Origin: JAWKWH01 sp963669415
Lineage (GTDB): Bacteria; Pseudomonadota; Alphaproteobacteria; Rhizobiales; Rhizobiaceae
Reading direction: 5' to 3'
Assembly (NCBI GenBank): GCA_963669415.2
Contig: CAXXPS010000003.1
Coordinates: 310,001 to 374,000, forward strand
Length of the DNA: 64,000 nt
Position numbers and translations under genes: made by a program. Numbering within the stretch: position 1 is the stretch's first letter; each line of letters begins with the position of its first letter. The notes below the pieces were generated by a model. It was not told the origin of the DNA. It ran no database searches and was given only the letters and a program-made list of their open reading frames with translations. Shown in pieces: positions 8,603 to 17,308 of this stretch.

Positions 8603-8941
8603 TTGTATGTGGGCTATTTCACGATCGACGTGCAGCCAGGCAAAACGGAGAGGTGCCTGGAGGCATGCCTGGAGAACGTAAAAACAACCGTCCGCAGTGA
8701 ACCTGACTGCCTCCGGTTCGAAGTCCTGAGAGACTCAAACGATCAAAACCGTGTCTGCTTTGTCGAGGTGTACACGAACGAGAAGGCGCTTGAGGCGCAC
8801 TTCGAAACACCGCATTTCAACAAATTTTGGGAGACCGTCGAAGACTTGATCGAAGGTGAAGCGGGCCGAAAGGTGGGCCGGGCTGATTTGGAATTCATCT
8901 ACACGTCAGACCCTTCACTGGGTTCCCGGCTTGCGCTGTAG
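8603..8941 (+). CDS. antibiotic-biosynthesis-monooxygenase (ABM) domain protein
   Basis: About 112 residues with the ferredoxin-like ABM fold: YVGYFTIDVQPGKTERCLEA, SEPDCLRFEVLRDSNDQNR, and the FVEVYTNEKALEAHFETPHF helix ending in the HF pair typical of YgiN/ABM proteins. These small dimers act as cofactor-free quinone or aromatic monooxygenases or AI-2/peroxide-related enzymes. A TTG at 8603, 6 bases after GGGAGGG, is taken as start; an earlier TTG at 8573 and a GTG at 8609 are alternatives. It heads a rightward series with the amidohydrolase at 9134 and perhaps the molybdenum hydroxylase. Confidence 0.68.
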   Translation: MYVGYFTIDVQPGKTERCLEACLENVKTTVRSEPDCLRFEVLRDSNDQNRVCFVEVYTNEKALEAHFETPHFNKFWETVEDLIEGEAGRKVGRADLEFIYTSDPSLGSRLAL

Positions 8942-9133
8942 CGTGCAATTCTCGTTGTCGCGGGGAAACCCGCTTTGGCGGCCACGAGAAGTCTATGGAA
9001 CGCGGAGGTGTTTATCGCTAACATCTCCACGAAACGGTCTGAAGGGCGAGACCGAGACGTTTCCCGGTACGACAATACCGGCCGGGATTGATTGAAAACC
9101 AGCACTGGAGCGGTGTGGCGAGGAGGGAATCCA

Positions 9134-9841
9134 ATGTCCGAAAAAGAGCAACAGGCAGTGGTGACAGATGAGGAGTTGAAGTCGGCGCTTGAGGTCGTCT
9201 TCCGTGCCAACAGTCAACTGTATGCTGCTCGCGGTTTTCAGCGCCGGGTCGGTTTTGGCATGCGTCCGGCTTTGCTGTTGATCGACCTCGCAAATGCCTG
9301 GACCCGACCGGGACATGCTTTCAGCTGTTCGAACATGGAAACGATTATTCCCGCCAACCAGGCCCTTCTGAAGGTGTTTCGCGCACGCGGTCTGCCCGTA
9401 ATCTATACGACAACCGCCTATCAGAGCACCGAAGGGCCGCATGCCGACTCCGGTGTGTGGGGCTCGAAGATACCGCTCTCCGAACTGTCGGACGATTCAG
9501 ATTGGGTAAAGATTGACGATCGCGTTGCGCCGGATCCGGGCGAACAGGTGATCGTCAAAAAGAATGCCAGCGCCTTTACCGGCACCAATCTTGCCAACTA
9601 CCTGACTGCCTGCCGGGTAGACACACTGATCATCACTGGCGTGACCGCCAGCGCTTGCGTTCGCCATTCGGTCGAGGACGCGATTTCGAGTGGCTTCCGT
9701 CCAATCATCGTACGCGAAGGGGTTGGAGACCGGATCGCCGGAGCGGTCGAGTGGAATCTGTTCGATATCGACGCAAAGTTCGGCGATGTCGAACCACTGG
9801 ATCGTGTGCTTGAATACCTCCGTTCAAACGAGATCGGTTAG
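9134..9841 (+). CDS. isochorismatase-family cysteine hydrolase (N-carbamoylsarcosine amidase-like)
   Basis: 235 residues with the complete triad of the amidase family: D51 (LLIDLANAW), K143 (IVKKNASAF) and C175 (GVTASACVRHS). The length, triad spacing and FGMRPALLLIDLANAWTRPG segment match N-carbamoylsarcosine amidase, which releases ammonia and CO2 from N-carbamoylsarcosine in creatinine breakdown. Relatives cleave maleamate, so the substrate may be any small amide. The ATG at 9134 follows AGGAGGG. Its position just before a molybdenum hydroxylase suggests a route in which a hydroxylated ring is opened and deamidated; that is inference. Confidence 0.78.
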   Translation: MSEKEQQAVVTDEELKSALEVVFRANSQLYAARGFQRRVGFGMRPALLLIDLANAWTRPGHAFSCSNMETIIPANQALLKVFRARGLPVIYTTTAYQSTEGPHADSGVWGSKIPLSELSDDSDWVKIDDRVAPDPGEQVIVKKNASAFTGTNLANYLTACRVDTLIITGVTASACVRHSVEDAISSGFRPIIVREGVGDRIAGAVEWNLFDIDAKFGDVEPLDRVLEYLRSNEIG

Positions 9842-10173
9842 GCGGATACAGATCCCTGAGGGGTCGCGACCCAGCTTCGCACATTGACGGACAATGATAG
9901 TTTCTGCCCGCGTGTGACGCTTGGCAACACTGCCTGCGAGCGAGGTTTTCGAAAGATAGCGAAGCTATGTCCTTGCCTAATCTGACCGGATCCGAGAACA
10001 CGAACTGCTTGACGCGATCCGTATGAAACTCATGTGCGAGATCCAGGGCCGCGAATGACGGCATTTTTTTCGATTCCATGTTCAATTATGGATTTCAGAG
10101 ACGAATTTTAGGTGACTGGTCCGGCAGATCCATTATGAGTAGCAGGTGCAATCAGGTGCACGGAGAATGAATT
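9842..10173. other. 332-base gap, no gene seen
   Basis: The segment separates two rightward genes. No motif-bearing frame was found. It contains a direct repeat of AGGTGCA just before the ribosome-binding site of the next gene (around 10143-10160), and probably carries that operon's promoter. Confidence 0.35.
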
Positions 10174-11034
10174 ATGCAGTATGAGCGTCCAAGTTCAATA
10201 AAGGATGCAACTCGACTTTTGAGCGGTGAGAAAGGCAGCGCATATGTGCTGGCGGGTGGTAGTGACCTGCTGGTTCGTATGAAAGGCGGCTTCATCGAGC
10301 CGGATCTTGTGGTTGATATCAAGGCGATCAAAGGCATCGACGCAATACGCGTATCCGGCAAGGGATTCTCGATCGGTGCTGCGGTTCCCTGTGCGGCAAT
10401 GGCCGAGTCGGCGGCATTGAAGAAGTCATGGCCTGGTGTGGTTGAAGCCGCCAACCTGATCGGCTCGAAGCAAGTGCAGGGGCGCTGTACGGTTGTTGGC
10501 AATCTCTGCAACGCCTCGCCCGCCGCAGACAGTGTTCCGGCCCTGATGGCTGCCGATGCCAAGGTGGTCATCGCCGGGCCGAAAGGTGCGCGTACCATCG
10601 CGGTCGACAAGGTCGTGAAGGGACCGGGAAGTACGTCACTGCGCAAGGGCGAAATCGTCGAAGCGGTGTTGCTAGACAAACCTCCGCCGCGCTCCGGCGA
10701 TGCCTATCTCCGTTTTATCCCACGCACCGAAATGGACATTGCGGTCGTCGGCGCTGCGGTCAATTTGACGATCGACAAAGCGGGCGTTGTGAAATCGGCG
10801 CGGGTAGCCCTTGGCGCGGTTGCGCCGACGGCCTTTTTGGTAAGTCGGGCTGCCAAAGCCATCATCGGGACCAAGCTGGAGGAGCCTGCGCTTGAGCGGC
10901 TGGCGGAGGCCTGTTCAGCGGCTTGCAAGCCGATCGACGACAAGCGCGGCACGATCGAATTTCGCAAGAAAGTTGCCGGCGTACTGGCCGGTCGCGCTGC
11001 AAGAATTGCCTACAAACGCGCGGGAGGTAAGTGA
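10174..11034 (+). CDS. molybdenum hydroxylase FAD subunit (CoxM/XdhB type)
   Basis: 286 residues. The FAD-binding signatures are present: VLAGGSDLLVRMKGG near residue 27 and TVVGNLCNASPAADSVPALMA near 109, equivalent to the AGGT and TIGGN motifs of the vanillyl-alcohol-oxidase-fold FAD subunits. A CO-dehydrogenase flavoprotein C-terminal domain follows (about 175-280). It passes electrons from the 2Fe-2S subunit to FAD and on to an acceptor. The stop overlaps the start of the iron-sulfur subunit (TGATG), showing translational coupling in an M-S-L order. Confidence 0.86.
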   Translation: MQYERPSSIKDATRLLSGEKGSAYVLAGGSDLLVRMKGGFIEPDLVVDIKAIKGIDAIRVSGKGFSIGAAVPCAAMAESAALKKSWPGVVEAANLIGSKQVQGRCTVVGNLCNASPAADSVPALMAADAKVVIAGPKGARTIAVDKVVKGPGSTSLRKGEIVEAVLLDKPPPRSGDAYLRFIPRTEMDIAVVGAAVNLTIDKAGVVKSARVALGAVAPTAFLVSRAAKAIIGTKLEEPALERLAEACSAACKPIDDKRGTIEFRKKVAGVLAGRAARIAYKRAGGK

Positions 11035-11510
11035 TGACCGCGATTGCAGTTTCAACAACAATCAATGGCGACGATGTCGATGTGCTTTGCCAGACAGAAG
11101 AAACTCTTTTGGATGTGCTTCGAGATCGTTTGGGCCTCACCGGCGCCAAGGAAGGATGCGGCACAGGCGATTGCGGCGCCTGCAGCGTGATCCTCGATGG
11201 CCGCCTGGTCTGCTCATGCCTGGTTTTGGGCGCGGAGGCCGAAGGCCGGCGCATCGAAACCATCGAGGGAATGGCCAAGGGTGACGAATTGCATCCCTTG
11301 CAAACCAGCTTCCTCGAGCATGCCGCCTTGCAATGCGGTGTGTGCACGCCGGGTTTCCTGATCGCGGCGAAGGATCTTCTGGAAAGGAACCCGGATCCGA
11401 GCGAGGAAGAAATTCGTTTTGCGCTTGCCGGCAATCTCTGCCGTTGCACCGGTTACGACAAGATCGTGCGCGCCGTACAAGACGCGGCAACTGTGATGAA
11501 GGGAGGCTGA
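11034..11510 (+). CDS. molybdenum hydroxylase 2Fe-2S subunit (CoxS/XdhC type)
   Basis: 158 residues with two iron-sulfur domains. The plant-ferredoxin-like first domain has CGTGDCGACSV and LVCSCLV, and the all-helical second domain has CGVCTPGFL and NLCRCTGYDKI, so all eight cysteines are present. It relays electrons from the molybdenum centre to FAD. The ATG at 11034 overlaps the preceding stop. It is followed after 2 bases by the large subunit. Confidence 0.9.
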   Translation: MTAIAVSTTINGDDVDVLCQTEETLLDVLRDRLGLTGAKEGCGTGDCGACSVILDGRLVCSCLVLGAEAEGRRIETIEGMAKGDELHPLQTSFLEHAALQCGVCTPGFLIAAKDLLERNPDPSEEEIRFALAGNLCRCTGYDKIVRAVQDAATVMKGG

Positions 11511-11512
11511 TC

Positions 11513-13777
11513 ATGAACTTCGATGCCAAATTTGCAGTCAAAAAGTTCGATTCCGTCGGCACAAGACCCGTTCGCCCCGATGGTGTCGACAAGGTGACCG
11601 GACGCGCCCGGTATGGCGCCGATTTCAACATGCCCGGTCAGTTGGCGGGCGCGGTCCTGCGCAGCCCCCATGCGCATGCGAAGATCAAGAAGATCGATGT
11701 CTCGAAAGCAGTAAAGCTGAAGGGTGTCAAAGCGGTGATCACCGCTGCCGATTTGCCGGACCTAACCGATGGCGATTCCGGCCTTTACAACATCCTCGAC
11801 AACTGCATGGCGCGGGACAAGGCGCTATATGACGGCCACGCGGTAGCGGCAGTGGCGGCGATTGACGCACGAACTGCGCGAGAGGCCCTGAAACGTATCA
11901 AGGTCAGCTATCAGGTGCTGCCGCACGTTATCGACGTCGACGAGGCGGTTGCACCCAAAGCGCCGCTTGTTCACGAAGATGTCTTCACCGCCGGCATCGA
12001 TCCCAAACCAAAGAAGCCTTCAAACGTAGCCAAACGCAGCGAATACGGCCATGGCGATGTTGAAAAGGGTTTCAAGCAGGCCGACTTTATCGTGGAGCGA
12101 CGGTACAGGACCGAGCAGACACATCAGGGCTATATCGAGCCCCATGCGTGCGTGGCGAGCTACAATGCTGACGGTACCGCCGACATGTGGGTCTGCACCC
12201 AGGGCCATTTTGTCTTTCGGCAGACTTGCGCTGACCTGCTTGGCATCGATGTTTCCAAATTGCGGGTCACTTCGTCTGAGATCGGTGGTGGCTTTGGCGG
12301 CAAGACCCATGTCTGGATCGAGCCGGTAGCACTCGCGCTGTCGCGAAAAGCCGGCCGGCCCGTCAAGTTGGTCATGCCCCGCGAAGACGTGTTTCGGGCT
12401 TCCGGTCCCACAAGCGCCACTTCGATCGATGTTCGTATCGGCGCGAGAAAGGACGGCACGATAACGGCTGCGCAGGCTGATCTTCGATACAGCTGCGGGC
12501 CGTATCAGGACATGTGGGCCGAGCTGGGCGCCATGACCTCGTTTGCCTGTTATGATCTGGCGAATGTGAAATCGGTTGGTCACGAAGTGCTGGTCAACCG
12601 GCCCAAATCTGCCGCCTATCGTGCTCCGTCGGCTCCGATGGCGGCTTTCGCGGTTGAAAGCGCTATCGATGAACTGGCGCATCAAATCGGTCTGGATCCG
12701 GTCGAATTCCGGATCAAGAATGCCGCCAAGGAAGGGACTAAGTCGTCCTACGGTCCGGTTTACGGCCCGATCGGGATCGGCCCGACACTTGAGGCGGCTC
12801 GTGATCACCCGCATATGGCGGCTCCTCTGGGCGCAAATCAGGGACGCGGCATGGCATGTGGCTTCTGGTTCAATTTTGGCGGCCAGACCTGCACCGACCT
12901 GAATATCGGGCTTGACGGCACGGTGACGCTGGCAGTCGGTACGGTAGATGTTGGCGGAGCGCGTGCATCGCTTTCGTTGGTCGCGGCCGAAGAACTGGGC
13001 ATTTCCTATGACGAGGTCAAAGCCGTGGTCGCCGACACGTCGACGCTCGGATACAATGACATGACCGACGGCAGCCGCGGTACGTTCTCCTCGTCGATGG
13101 CCACGATCTCTGCAGCCCGCAATGCCATTGCGGTGATGAAGGAGCGGGCGGCCGCGATGTGGGATATTCCCGTCGAAGACGTGGCCTGGGAGAAAGGCCA
13201 TGCCAGGGCCACCGGAGCCGGGCACGGCAATCTGCCACCACTGTCGTTGAAGGAGATCGCAGCGGCGGCTCCAAAAACTGGCGGACCGATCGCCGGGCAC
13301 AGCGAACTGGTTGCCGACGGTGCCGGGGTCTCCTTTGCCACCCATATCTGCGATATCGAAGTCGACCCTGAGACCGGCGCCACCAAAGTGTTGCGCTATA
13401 CAGTGATCCAGGATGCGGGAAAGGCTGTGCATCCCGATTACGTGGAAGGGCAATATCAGGGAGGCGCTGCTCAGGGCATTGGCTGGGCGCTCAATGAGGA
13501 ATATATCTATGGCGAGGATGGCCGATTGCAGAATCCCGGCTTTCTGGACTATCGCATCCCGGTTTGTTCCGATTTGCCGATGATCGATACCCAGATCCTG
13601 GAAATTCCCAATCCGAACCATCCATATGGCGTGCGTGGCGTCGGTGAAACCTCCATCGTGCCGCCGCTTGCAGCGATTGCCAACGCGGTGTCGAACGCGG
13701 TCGGCGTTCGCCTGGCCCATATTCCGATGTCGCCGCCGCGTATCCTTTCGGCATTGGACACCAAGAAGCAGGATTGA
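11513..13777 (+). CDS. molybdenum hydroxylase large (molybdopterin-binding) subunit
   Basis: 754 residues. The N-terminal a/b hammerhead domain (about 15-130) begins with TRPVRPDGVDKVTGRARYGAD, followed by the molybdopterin domains: EIGGGFGGKT near residue 258, AAYRAPSAP near 369, and the C-terminal GVGETSIVPPLAAI with the catalytic glutamate. It lacks the AYxCSFR loop of form I CO dehydrogenase, so it should be a hydroxylase of organic substrates such as a heterocycle or aldehyde, not a CO dehydrogenase. The ATG at 11513 was chosen because the upstream extension overlaps the iron-sulfur gene out of family alignment. The stop overlaps the MoaD-like start. Confidence 0.87.
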   Translation: MNFDAKFAVKKFDSVGTRPVRPDGVDKVTGRARYGADFNMPGQLAGAVLRSPHAHAKIKKIDVSKAVKLKGVKAVITAADLPDLTDGDSGLYNILDNCMARDKALYDGHAVAAVAAIDARTAREALKRIKVSYQVLPHVIDVDEAVAPKAPLVHEDVFTAGIDPKPKKPSNVAKRSEYGHGDVEKGFKQADFIVERRYRTEQTHQGYIEPHACVASYNADGTADMWVCTQGHFVFRQTCADLLGIDVSKLRVTSSEIGGGFGGKTHVWIEPVALALSRKAGRPVKLVMPREDVFRASGPTSATSIDVRIGARKDGTITAAQADLRYSCGPYQDMWAELGAMTSFACYDLANVKSVGHEVLVNRPKSAAYRAPSAPMAAFAVESAIDELAHQIGLDPVEFRIKNAAKEGTKSSYGPVYGPIGIGPTLEAARDHPHMAAPLGANQGRGMACGFWFNFGGQTCTDLNIGLDGTVTLAVGTVDVGGARASLSLVAAEELGISYDEVKAVVADTSTLGYNDMTDGSRGTFSSSMATISAARNAIAVMKERAAAMWDIPVEDVAWEKGHARATGAGHGNLPPLSLKEIAAAAPKTGGPIAGHSELVADGAGVSFATHICDIEVDPETGATKVLRYTVIQDAGKAVHPDYVEGQYQGGAAQGIGWALNEEYIYGEDGRLQNPGFLDYRIPVCSDLPMIDTQILEIPNPNHPYGVRGVGETSIVPPLAAIANAVSNAVGVRLAHIPMSPPRILSALDTKKQD

Positions 13778-14022
13778 TGGTCGAAGTGACGCTTTGGGGC
13801 TCTGTCGGGTCGGCAGCTGGAGGCAACAAGCAAGTCGAGGTTGATGCCAAAAACATTCGAGAGCTGTTTGCCAAGTTGGCGGTAGAATATCCAGGTCTGG
13901 AGCCACTCATCGATAATGGCATCGCTGTTGCCATCGATGGCGTGATCTACCGCGACACCTGGTCAAAGGAATTACCGGAGGATGCTGAAATCGTCCTTCT
14001 GCCACGTCTTGCCGGTGGATGA
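13777..14022 (+). CDS. MoaD/ThiS-like ubiquitin-fold sulfur-carrier protein
   Basis: 81 residues ending in LPRLAGG, the di-glycine tail used by MoaD/ThiS for thiocarboxylation. The internal pattern (EVTLWGSVGSAAGG, IRELFAKLAVEYPGLEPLI, VAIDGVIYRD, EDAEIVLLP) matches MoaD. In molybdopterin synthesis MoaD donates the dithiolene sulfur. Its start overlaps the stop of the molybdenum hydroxylase large subunit, which suggests dedicated cofactor or sulfuration support for this enzyme. Confidence 0.8.
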   Translation: MVEVTLWGSVGSAAGGNKQVEVDAKNIRELFAKLAVEYPGLEPLIDNGIAVAIDGVIYRDTWSKELPEDAEIVLLPRLAGG

Positions 14023-14091
14023 TCCGTTCGATCGTTCTCGTGGCGACTACAGCGGACGCCGTCACATTGAATACGGTGAAGGAGGAGACCC

Positions 14092-14232
14092 ATGAAAGGC
14101 TTATTGATAGCGAAGGCAGCGCCGATCCTTCTGGTAGGCACTGCGGTTGTATTTGTAGGGAGCATGTTGGTCCTGCTGGCTTCACCGGAAAAATCGAAAA
14201 AACCGCTCAAGGAAAATGAGTATTTCGTTTGA
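14092..14232 (+). CDS. small single-span membrane protein (46 residues)
   Basis: An ATG at 14092 directly preceded by GGAGGAG opens a 46-codon frame: a short start (MKGLLIAKAAP), one hydrophobic helix of about 20 residues (ILLVGTAVVFVGSMLVLLA), then a charged tail (PEKSKKPLKENEYFV). The strong ribosome-binding site, clear membrane segment and position between the MoaD-like gene and the dehydratase favour a real gene. No family is recognised. It could anchor or stabilise the neighbouring enzyme or be a membrane regulator; neither is shown by the sequence. Confidence 0.6.
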   Translation: MKGLLIAKAAPILLVGTAVVFVGSMLVLLASPEKSKKPLKENEYFV

Positions 14233-14292
14233 CGCAGCAAGTGCTGCCCACCCATCACTGACATCTGATACTCAAGTTTGTGGGCAGCGATC

Positions 14293-16026
14293 ATGGTGAA
14301 GAAACGATACGAAGATCTCCGGTCAGCACGCTGGTTCGCACCGGACGACCTGCGCTCAATGGGCCATCGAAGTCGTGCCATGCAGATGGGCCTTTCGCCG
14401 GAGGATTGGGCGGGAAAGCCGGTCATCGCGATCATCAACACATGGTCCGACCTGTCTCCCTGCCACCACCACCTACGCGACAGGGCAGAATGGGTCAAGC
14501 GCGGCATCCTGCAGGCGGGCGGAATGCCGGCGGAAATGCCTGTGCAATCCTTCGCCGAACAATTTCTGAAGCCGACCTCGATGCTCTACCGCAATATGGG
14601 TGCGATGGAGGTGGAAGAGACACTGCGGTCCCATCCGGTCGATGGCGCGGTGCTGATGGGGGGCTGTGACAAGTCGACGCCGGCGTTGATCATGGGCGCT
14701 GTTTCCATGGGGCTCCCGTTCATATTCATGCCAGCCGGTGCAATGCTGCGCGGAAACTACGCGGGCGCGAAGCTTGGTTCAGGCACGGATGTCTGGAAGT
14801 ACTGGGACGAAAGGCGGGCAGGAAATATTACCAAGGAGCAGTGGGACGGCGTTCAGGGTGGGATCGCCCGGTCCTACGGTACCTGCATGACCATGGGCAC
14901 GGCATCGACGATGATGTCGATCGCAGAAGGTTTTGGATTGACCCTGCCGGGCGCCTCTTCCATCCCGGCCCCGGACGCCAGCCACAAGCGCATGGCTGCC
15001 GCTTGCGGCAGGCGAGCCGTTGAGATGGTCTGGGAGGACCTGACACCGGACAAGATCCTCACCGAGAAGGCGACCCGAAATGCGACCGTGGTCGCCATGG
15101 CTACAGGTTGTTCGACAAACGCGATCATCCACTTGATCGCCATGGCACGGCGCGCTGGCGTCAATTGGAACCTGGATGATCTGGACCGGATCGGACACGA
15201 GGTTCCCGTTCTCGCCAATATTCGGCCTTCCGGAACTGAATATCTGATGGAGGACTTCTTTTATGCGGGCGGCCTGCCAGCGCTGATGAAAGAATTGGGC
15301 GGCCGGTTGGACCTGTCCGTGATCACGGTGAGCGGAAAAACGCTGGGCGAGGGAATCGAGGGGGCGGAAAACTACGACAACGACGTGATCCGCCCGCTTT
15401 CAAATCCCGTCTACCATGAAGGTTCGCTGGCAGTATTGCGCGGCAATCTGGCCCCTGACGGCGCGGTCATAAAACCGGCTGCGATGGAGCCGCGGTTCCA
15501 CAAGCACAGCGGCCCGGCCATTGTTGCCGACGACTATGCCGAGTTGAAGACCATCATCAACGATCCAGATTTTCCGATGACCCCGGACCACGTTCTTGTG
15601 CTTAGAAATGCTGGCCCGCAGGGCGGACCAGGCATGCCGGAATGGGGTATGATCCCAATGCCGCAAGCGCTTTTAAAACAGGGCTGCCGTGACATGATGC
15701 GGTTGTCAGATGCGAGGATGTCCGGCACGTCCTACGGAGCGTGTGTTTTGCATGTGGCGCCCGAAGCATTTGTCGGCGGACCGCTGGCGCTGATCAAAAC
15801 CGGCGACATCATCGAAATGGATGTCCCCAACCGCTCGCTCAACGTCAAGATTTCAGACGAGGAGATGGCCGAGCGCCGCAAAGCCTGGACCGCCCCCAAA
15901 CCCCGCTACGAACGCGGATACGGCTACATGTATATCAAGCATATCGAACAGGCAGACAAAGGCTGCGACTTCGATTTCCTGAAGACGGAATTCGGCGGCC
16001 CGGTGCCCGAACCCGAAATCAATTGA
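14293..16026 (+). CDS. IlvD/Edd-family dehydratase (sugar-acid dehydratase)
   Basis: 577 residues. Three cysteines that hold the iron-sulfur cluster are visible: one in the SDLSPCHHHLRD segment, GGCDKSTPAL and GTCMTMGTASTMMSI; the late ATGCSTNAI is also conserved. The length and the sequence RSARWFAPDDLRSMGHRSR at the N-terminus match L-arabonate/D-xylonate/D-fuconate dehydratases rather than biosynthetic dihydroxy-acid dehydratase. The enzyme would remove water from an aldonate to give a 2-keto-3-deoxy sugar acid. The ATG at 14293 was chosen over a TTG at 14278. The lactonases and sugar dehydrogenases at 23-29 kb would supply suitable substrates. Confidence 0.82.
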   Translation: MVKKRYEDLRSARWFAPDDLRSMGHRSRAMQMGLSPEDWAGKPVIAIINTWSDLSPCHHHLRDRAEWVKRGILQAGGMPAEMPVQSFAEQFLKPTSMLYRNMGAMEVEETLRSHPVDGAVLMGGCDKSTPALIMGAVSMGLPFIFMPAGAMLRGNYAGAKLGSGTDVWKYWDERRAGNITKEQWDGVQGGIARSYGTCMTMGTASTMMSIAEGFGLTLPGASSIPAPDASHKRMAAACGRRAVEMVWEDLTPDKILTEKATRNATVVAMATGCSTNAIIHLIAMARRAGVNWNLDDLDRIGHEVPVLANIRPSGTEYLMEDFFYAGGLPALMKELGGRLDLSVITVSGKTLGEGIEGAENYDNDVIRPLSNPVYHEGSLAVLRGNLAPDGAVIKPAAMEPRFHKHSGPAIVADDYAELKTIINDPDFPMTPDHVLVLRNAGPQGGPGMPEWGMIPMPQALLKQGCRDMMRLSDARMSGTSYGACVLHVAPEAFVGGPLALIKTGDIIEMDVPNRSLNVKISDEEMAERRKAWTAPKPRYERGYGYMYIKHIEQADKGCDFDFLKTEFGGPVPEPEIN

Positions 16027-16112
16027 TAGTCGGCATGCCCACTGCAGTCTGTTTGGTATTCGCAGTTTCGCTGCGATATCGAATTACTGCCTGGGTCTAA
16101 TGATTCAGGGCA

Positions 16113-16301
16113 CTATGTGTCAGCATCAATAGGTTTCATCGCTGCGTAAAACACTTTGTGCACCGTCGTATCTATTTCATGCCTTGCCGCCAGTTCGACG
16201 ATTTTTCCTGACAACCAAGCTTTTCCCGGCGGTCTTTCGCATTGCACATCCGCAAGCATGGATGACTGTGCATTTGCGTCCATGCCCATGAGAAAGGTCA
16301 T
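16113..16301 (-). pseudogene. remnant of the C-terminus of a ketopantoate reductase (PanE/ApbA)
   Basis: The minus-strand frame keeps the characteristic C-terminal end of PanE: SSMLADVQCERPPGKAWLSG, KIVELAARHEID, TTVHKVFYAAMKPID, corresponding to the SSM..D...GR..E.....G.vv..g...gi.tP...y..lk pattern. Nothing upstream matches the NADP-binding N-terminus, and the frame runs into the end of the permease gene (16349). About 60 of some 300 residues remain, so it is a decayed gene end, perhaps left by the insertion or rearrangement that brought in the sugar transporter. Confidence 0.6.
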
Positions 16302-16348
16302 TGGTTTTACGAGAGAAGCCGCCAAGATTTGGTGCGAATACGCCCCTG

Positions 16349-17308
16349 TCAAATCCGCCTTCTTCCGCCCGCCAGGGTTATGACGCAAACGATGATCAGT
16401 CCGGTCAGAATCAATCGGAAGCCGGCGCTCAAGCCGAACGTGTTCAGCATGGTCACAAGCAGGAACATGAACATGGCAGCGCCCCAGAGGCCCGATACGT
16501 TGGAGAAACCTCCGGCGACCAATGTTCCGCCGATTACAACAACCGCAATCGAAGCCAATAGATATTCAGCACCCATGTTGAGTGACGCGCCGCCGGAAAA
16601 TCCTGAAAGAAGGAAGCCGCAAAGCGCGGCAAGAACTGCGGACTGCACGTAGGTTGCAAATCGAATGAAATTGACCGGCACTCCCGCGAGTTCTGCCGCC
16701 CTTGGATTTTGACCAATGGCTGTGACCGAACGTCCGAAAACCGTCCGGTGCAGCACGAGGCTCATCACTGCAGCCAGTGCCATCACACACAACGCCAGAA
16801 CGGGAATGTCGGCGATCCGCCAGGTGGTAAAGTCTGCAAGCATGGGCGGCGGTTTTATCTTGATACCGCGCCCGTAAGCGATGGCCGCGGACTGAACCAA
16901 AAAGCTCGACGAGAGGGTTGCGATGATTGGCGGAATTCTCAGCGCGCGAATTAGACCGTAGTTGAAAATCCCCACTGCAGCACCGCAACCAATTGCGATC
17001 GCCAGACCCGGCAGGATCATCGCATTGTTCGAATCGATGATTTTCATCGAAACCGCACCCGCAAAGGTCATGGTCGCCGGTATGGAAAGGTCGACATTTC
17101 CGGGGCCGAGGGTGATGACGTACATCTGTCCGATACCGACGATGACCGAGAAGGTCGCAAAGGACAGTGCAGCAGACAGGATCTGAGCAGATCCTTGCCC
17201 CGTCGTGTAGAATATGGTGGCCAGCCAAACGGTGATTGCAGCGAGATAGGCCCATATCCATGGCAGGTTTAGCAGGCGCTCAAATCTCGATCCTGCGGGC
17301 GACATCAT
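16349..17308 (-). CDS. sugar ABC transporter permease (RbsC family)
   Basis: 319 residues with about eight to ten membrane helices. It has the RbsC/BPD_transp_2 pattern: ITLGPGNVDLSIPATMTF, the GRSVTAIGQNPRAAELAGVP cytoplasmic loop that contacts the ATPase, and GTLVAGGFSNVSGLWGA. It forms the channel with the permease at 17305-18252, which it overlaps by 4 bases. The substrate is probably a monosaccharide. The ATG at 17308 (an adjacent ATG at 17305 is equally possible) follows a GGAGAAGAG sequence. Confidence 0.85.
   Translation of the reverse strand: MMSPAGSRFERLLNLPWIWAYLAAITVWLATIFYTTGQGSAQILSAALSFATFSVIVGIGQMYVITLGPGNVDLSIPATMTFAGAVSMKIIDSNNAMILPGLAIAIGCGAAVGIFNYGLIRALRIPPIIATLSSSFLVQSAAIAYGRGIKIKPPPMLADFTTWRIADIPVLALCVMALAAVMSLVLHRTVFGRSVTAIGQNPRAAELAGVPVNFIRFATYVQSAVLAALCGFLLSGFSGGASLNMGAEYLLASIAVVVIGGTLVAGGFSNVSGLWGAAMFMFLLVTMLNTFGLSAGFRLILTGLIIVCVITLAGGRRRI

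Noticed and set aside
9705..10085. 126-codon minus-strand frame in the gap before the first hydroxylase
   Set aside because: No domain, and half of it is antisense to the amidase gene.
11513..13777. Form I CO dehydrogenase
   Set aside because: The AYxCSFR active-site loop is not present, so CO oxidation is not supported.
12020..13906. 628-codon open frame on the minus strand
   Set aside because: It lies wholly antisense to the molybdenum large subunit and shows no domain; codon bias of the real gene keeps the frame open.
16241..16260. Third copy of the TGCGGA/TCCGCA palindrome
   Set aside because: Only one arm is intact and it lies in the PanE remnant's coding sequence (Leu-Ala-Asp-Val-Gln).
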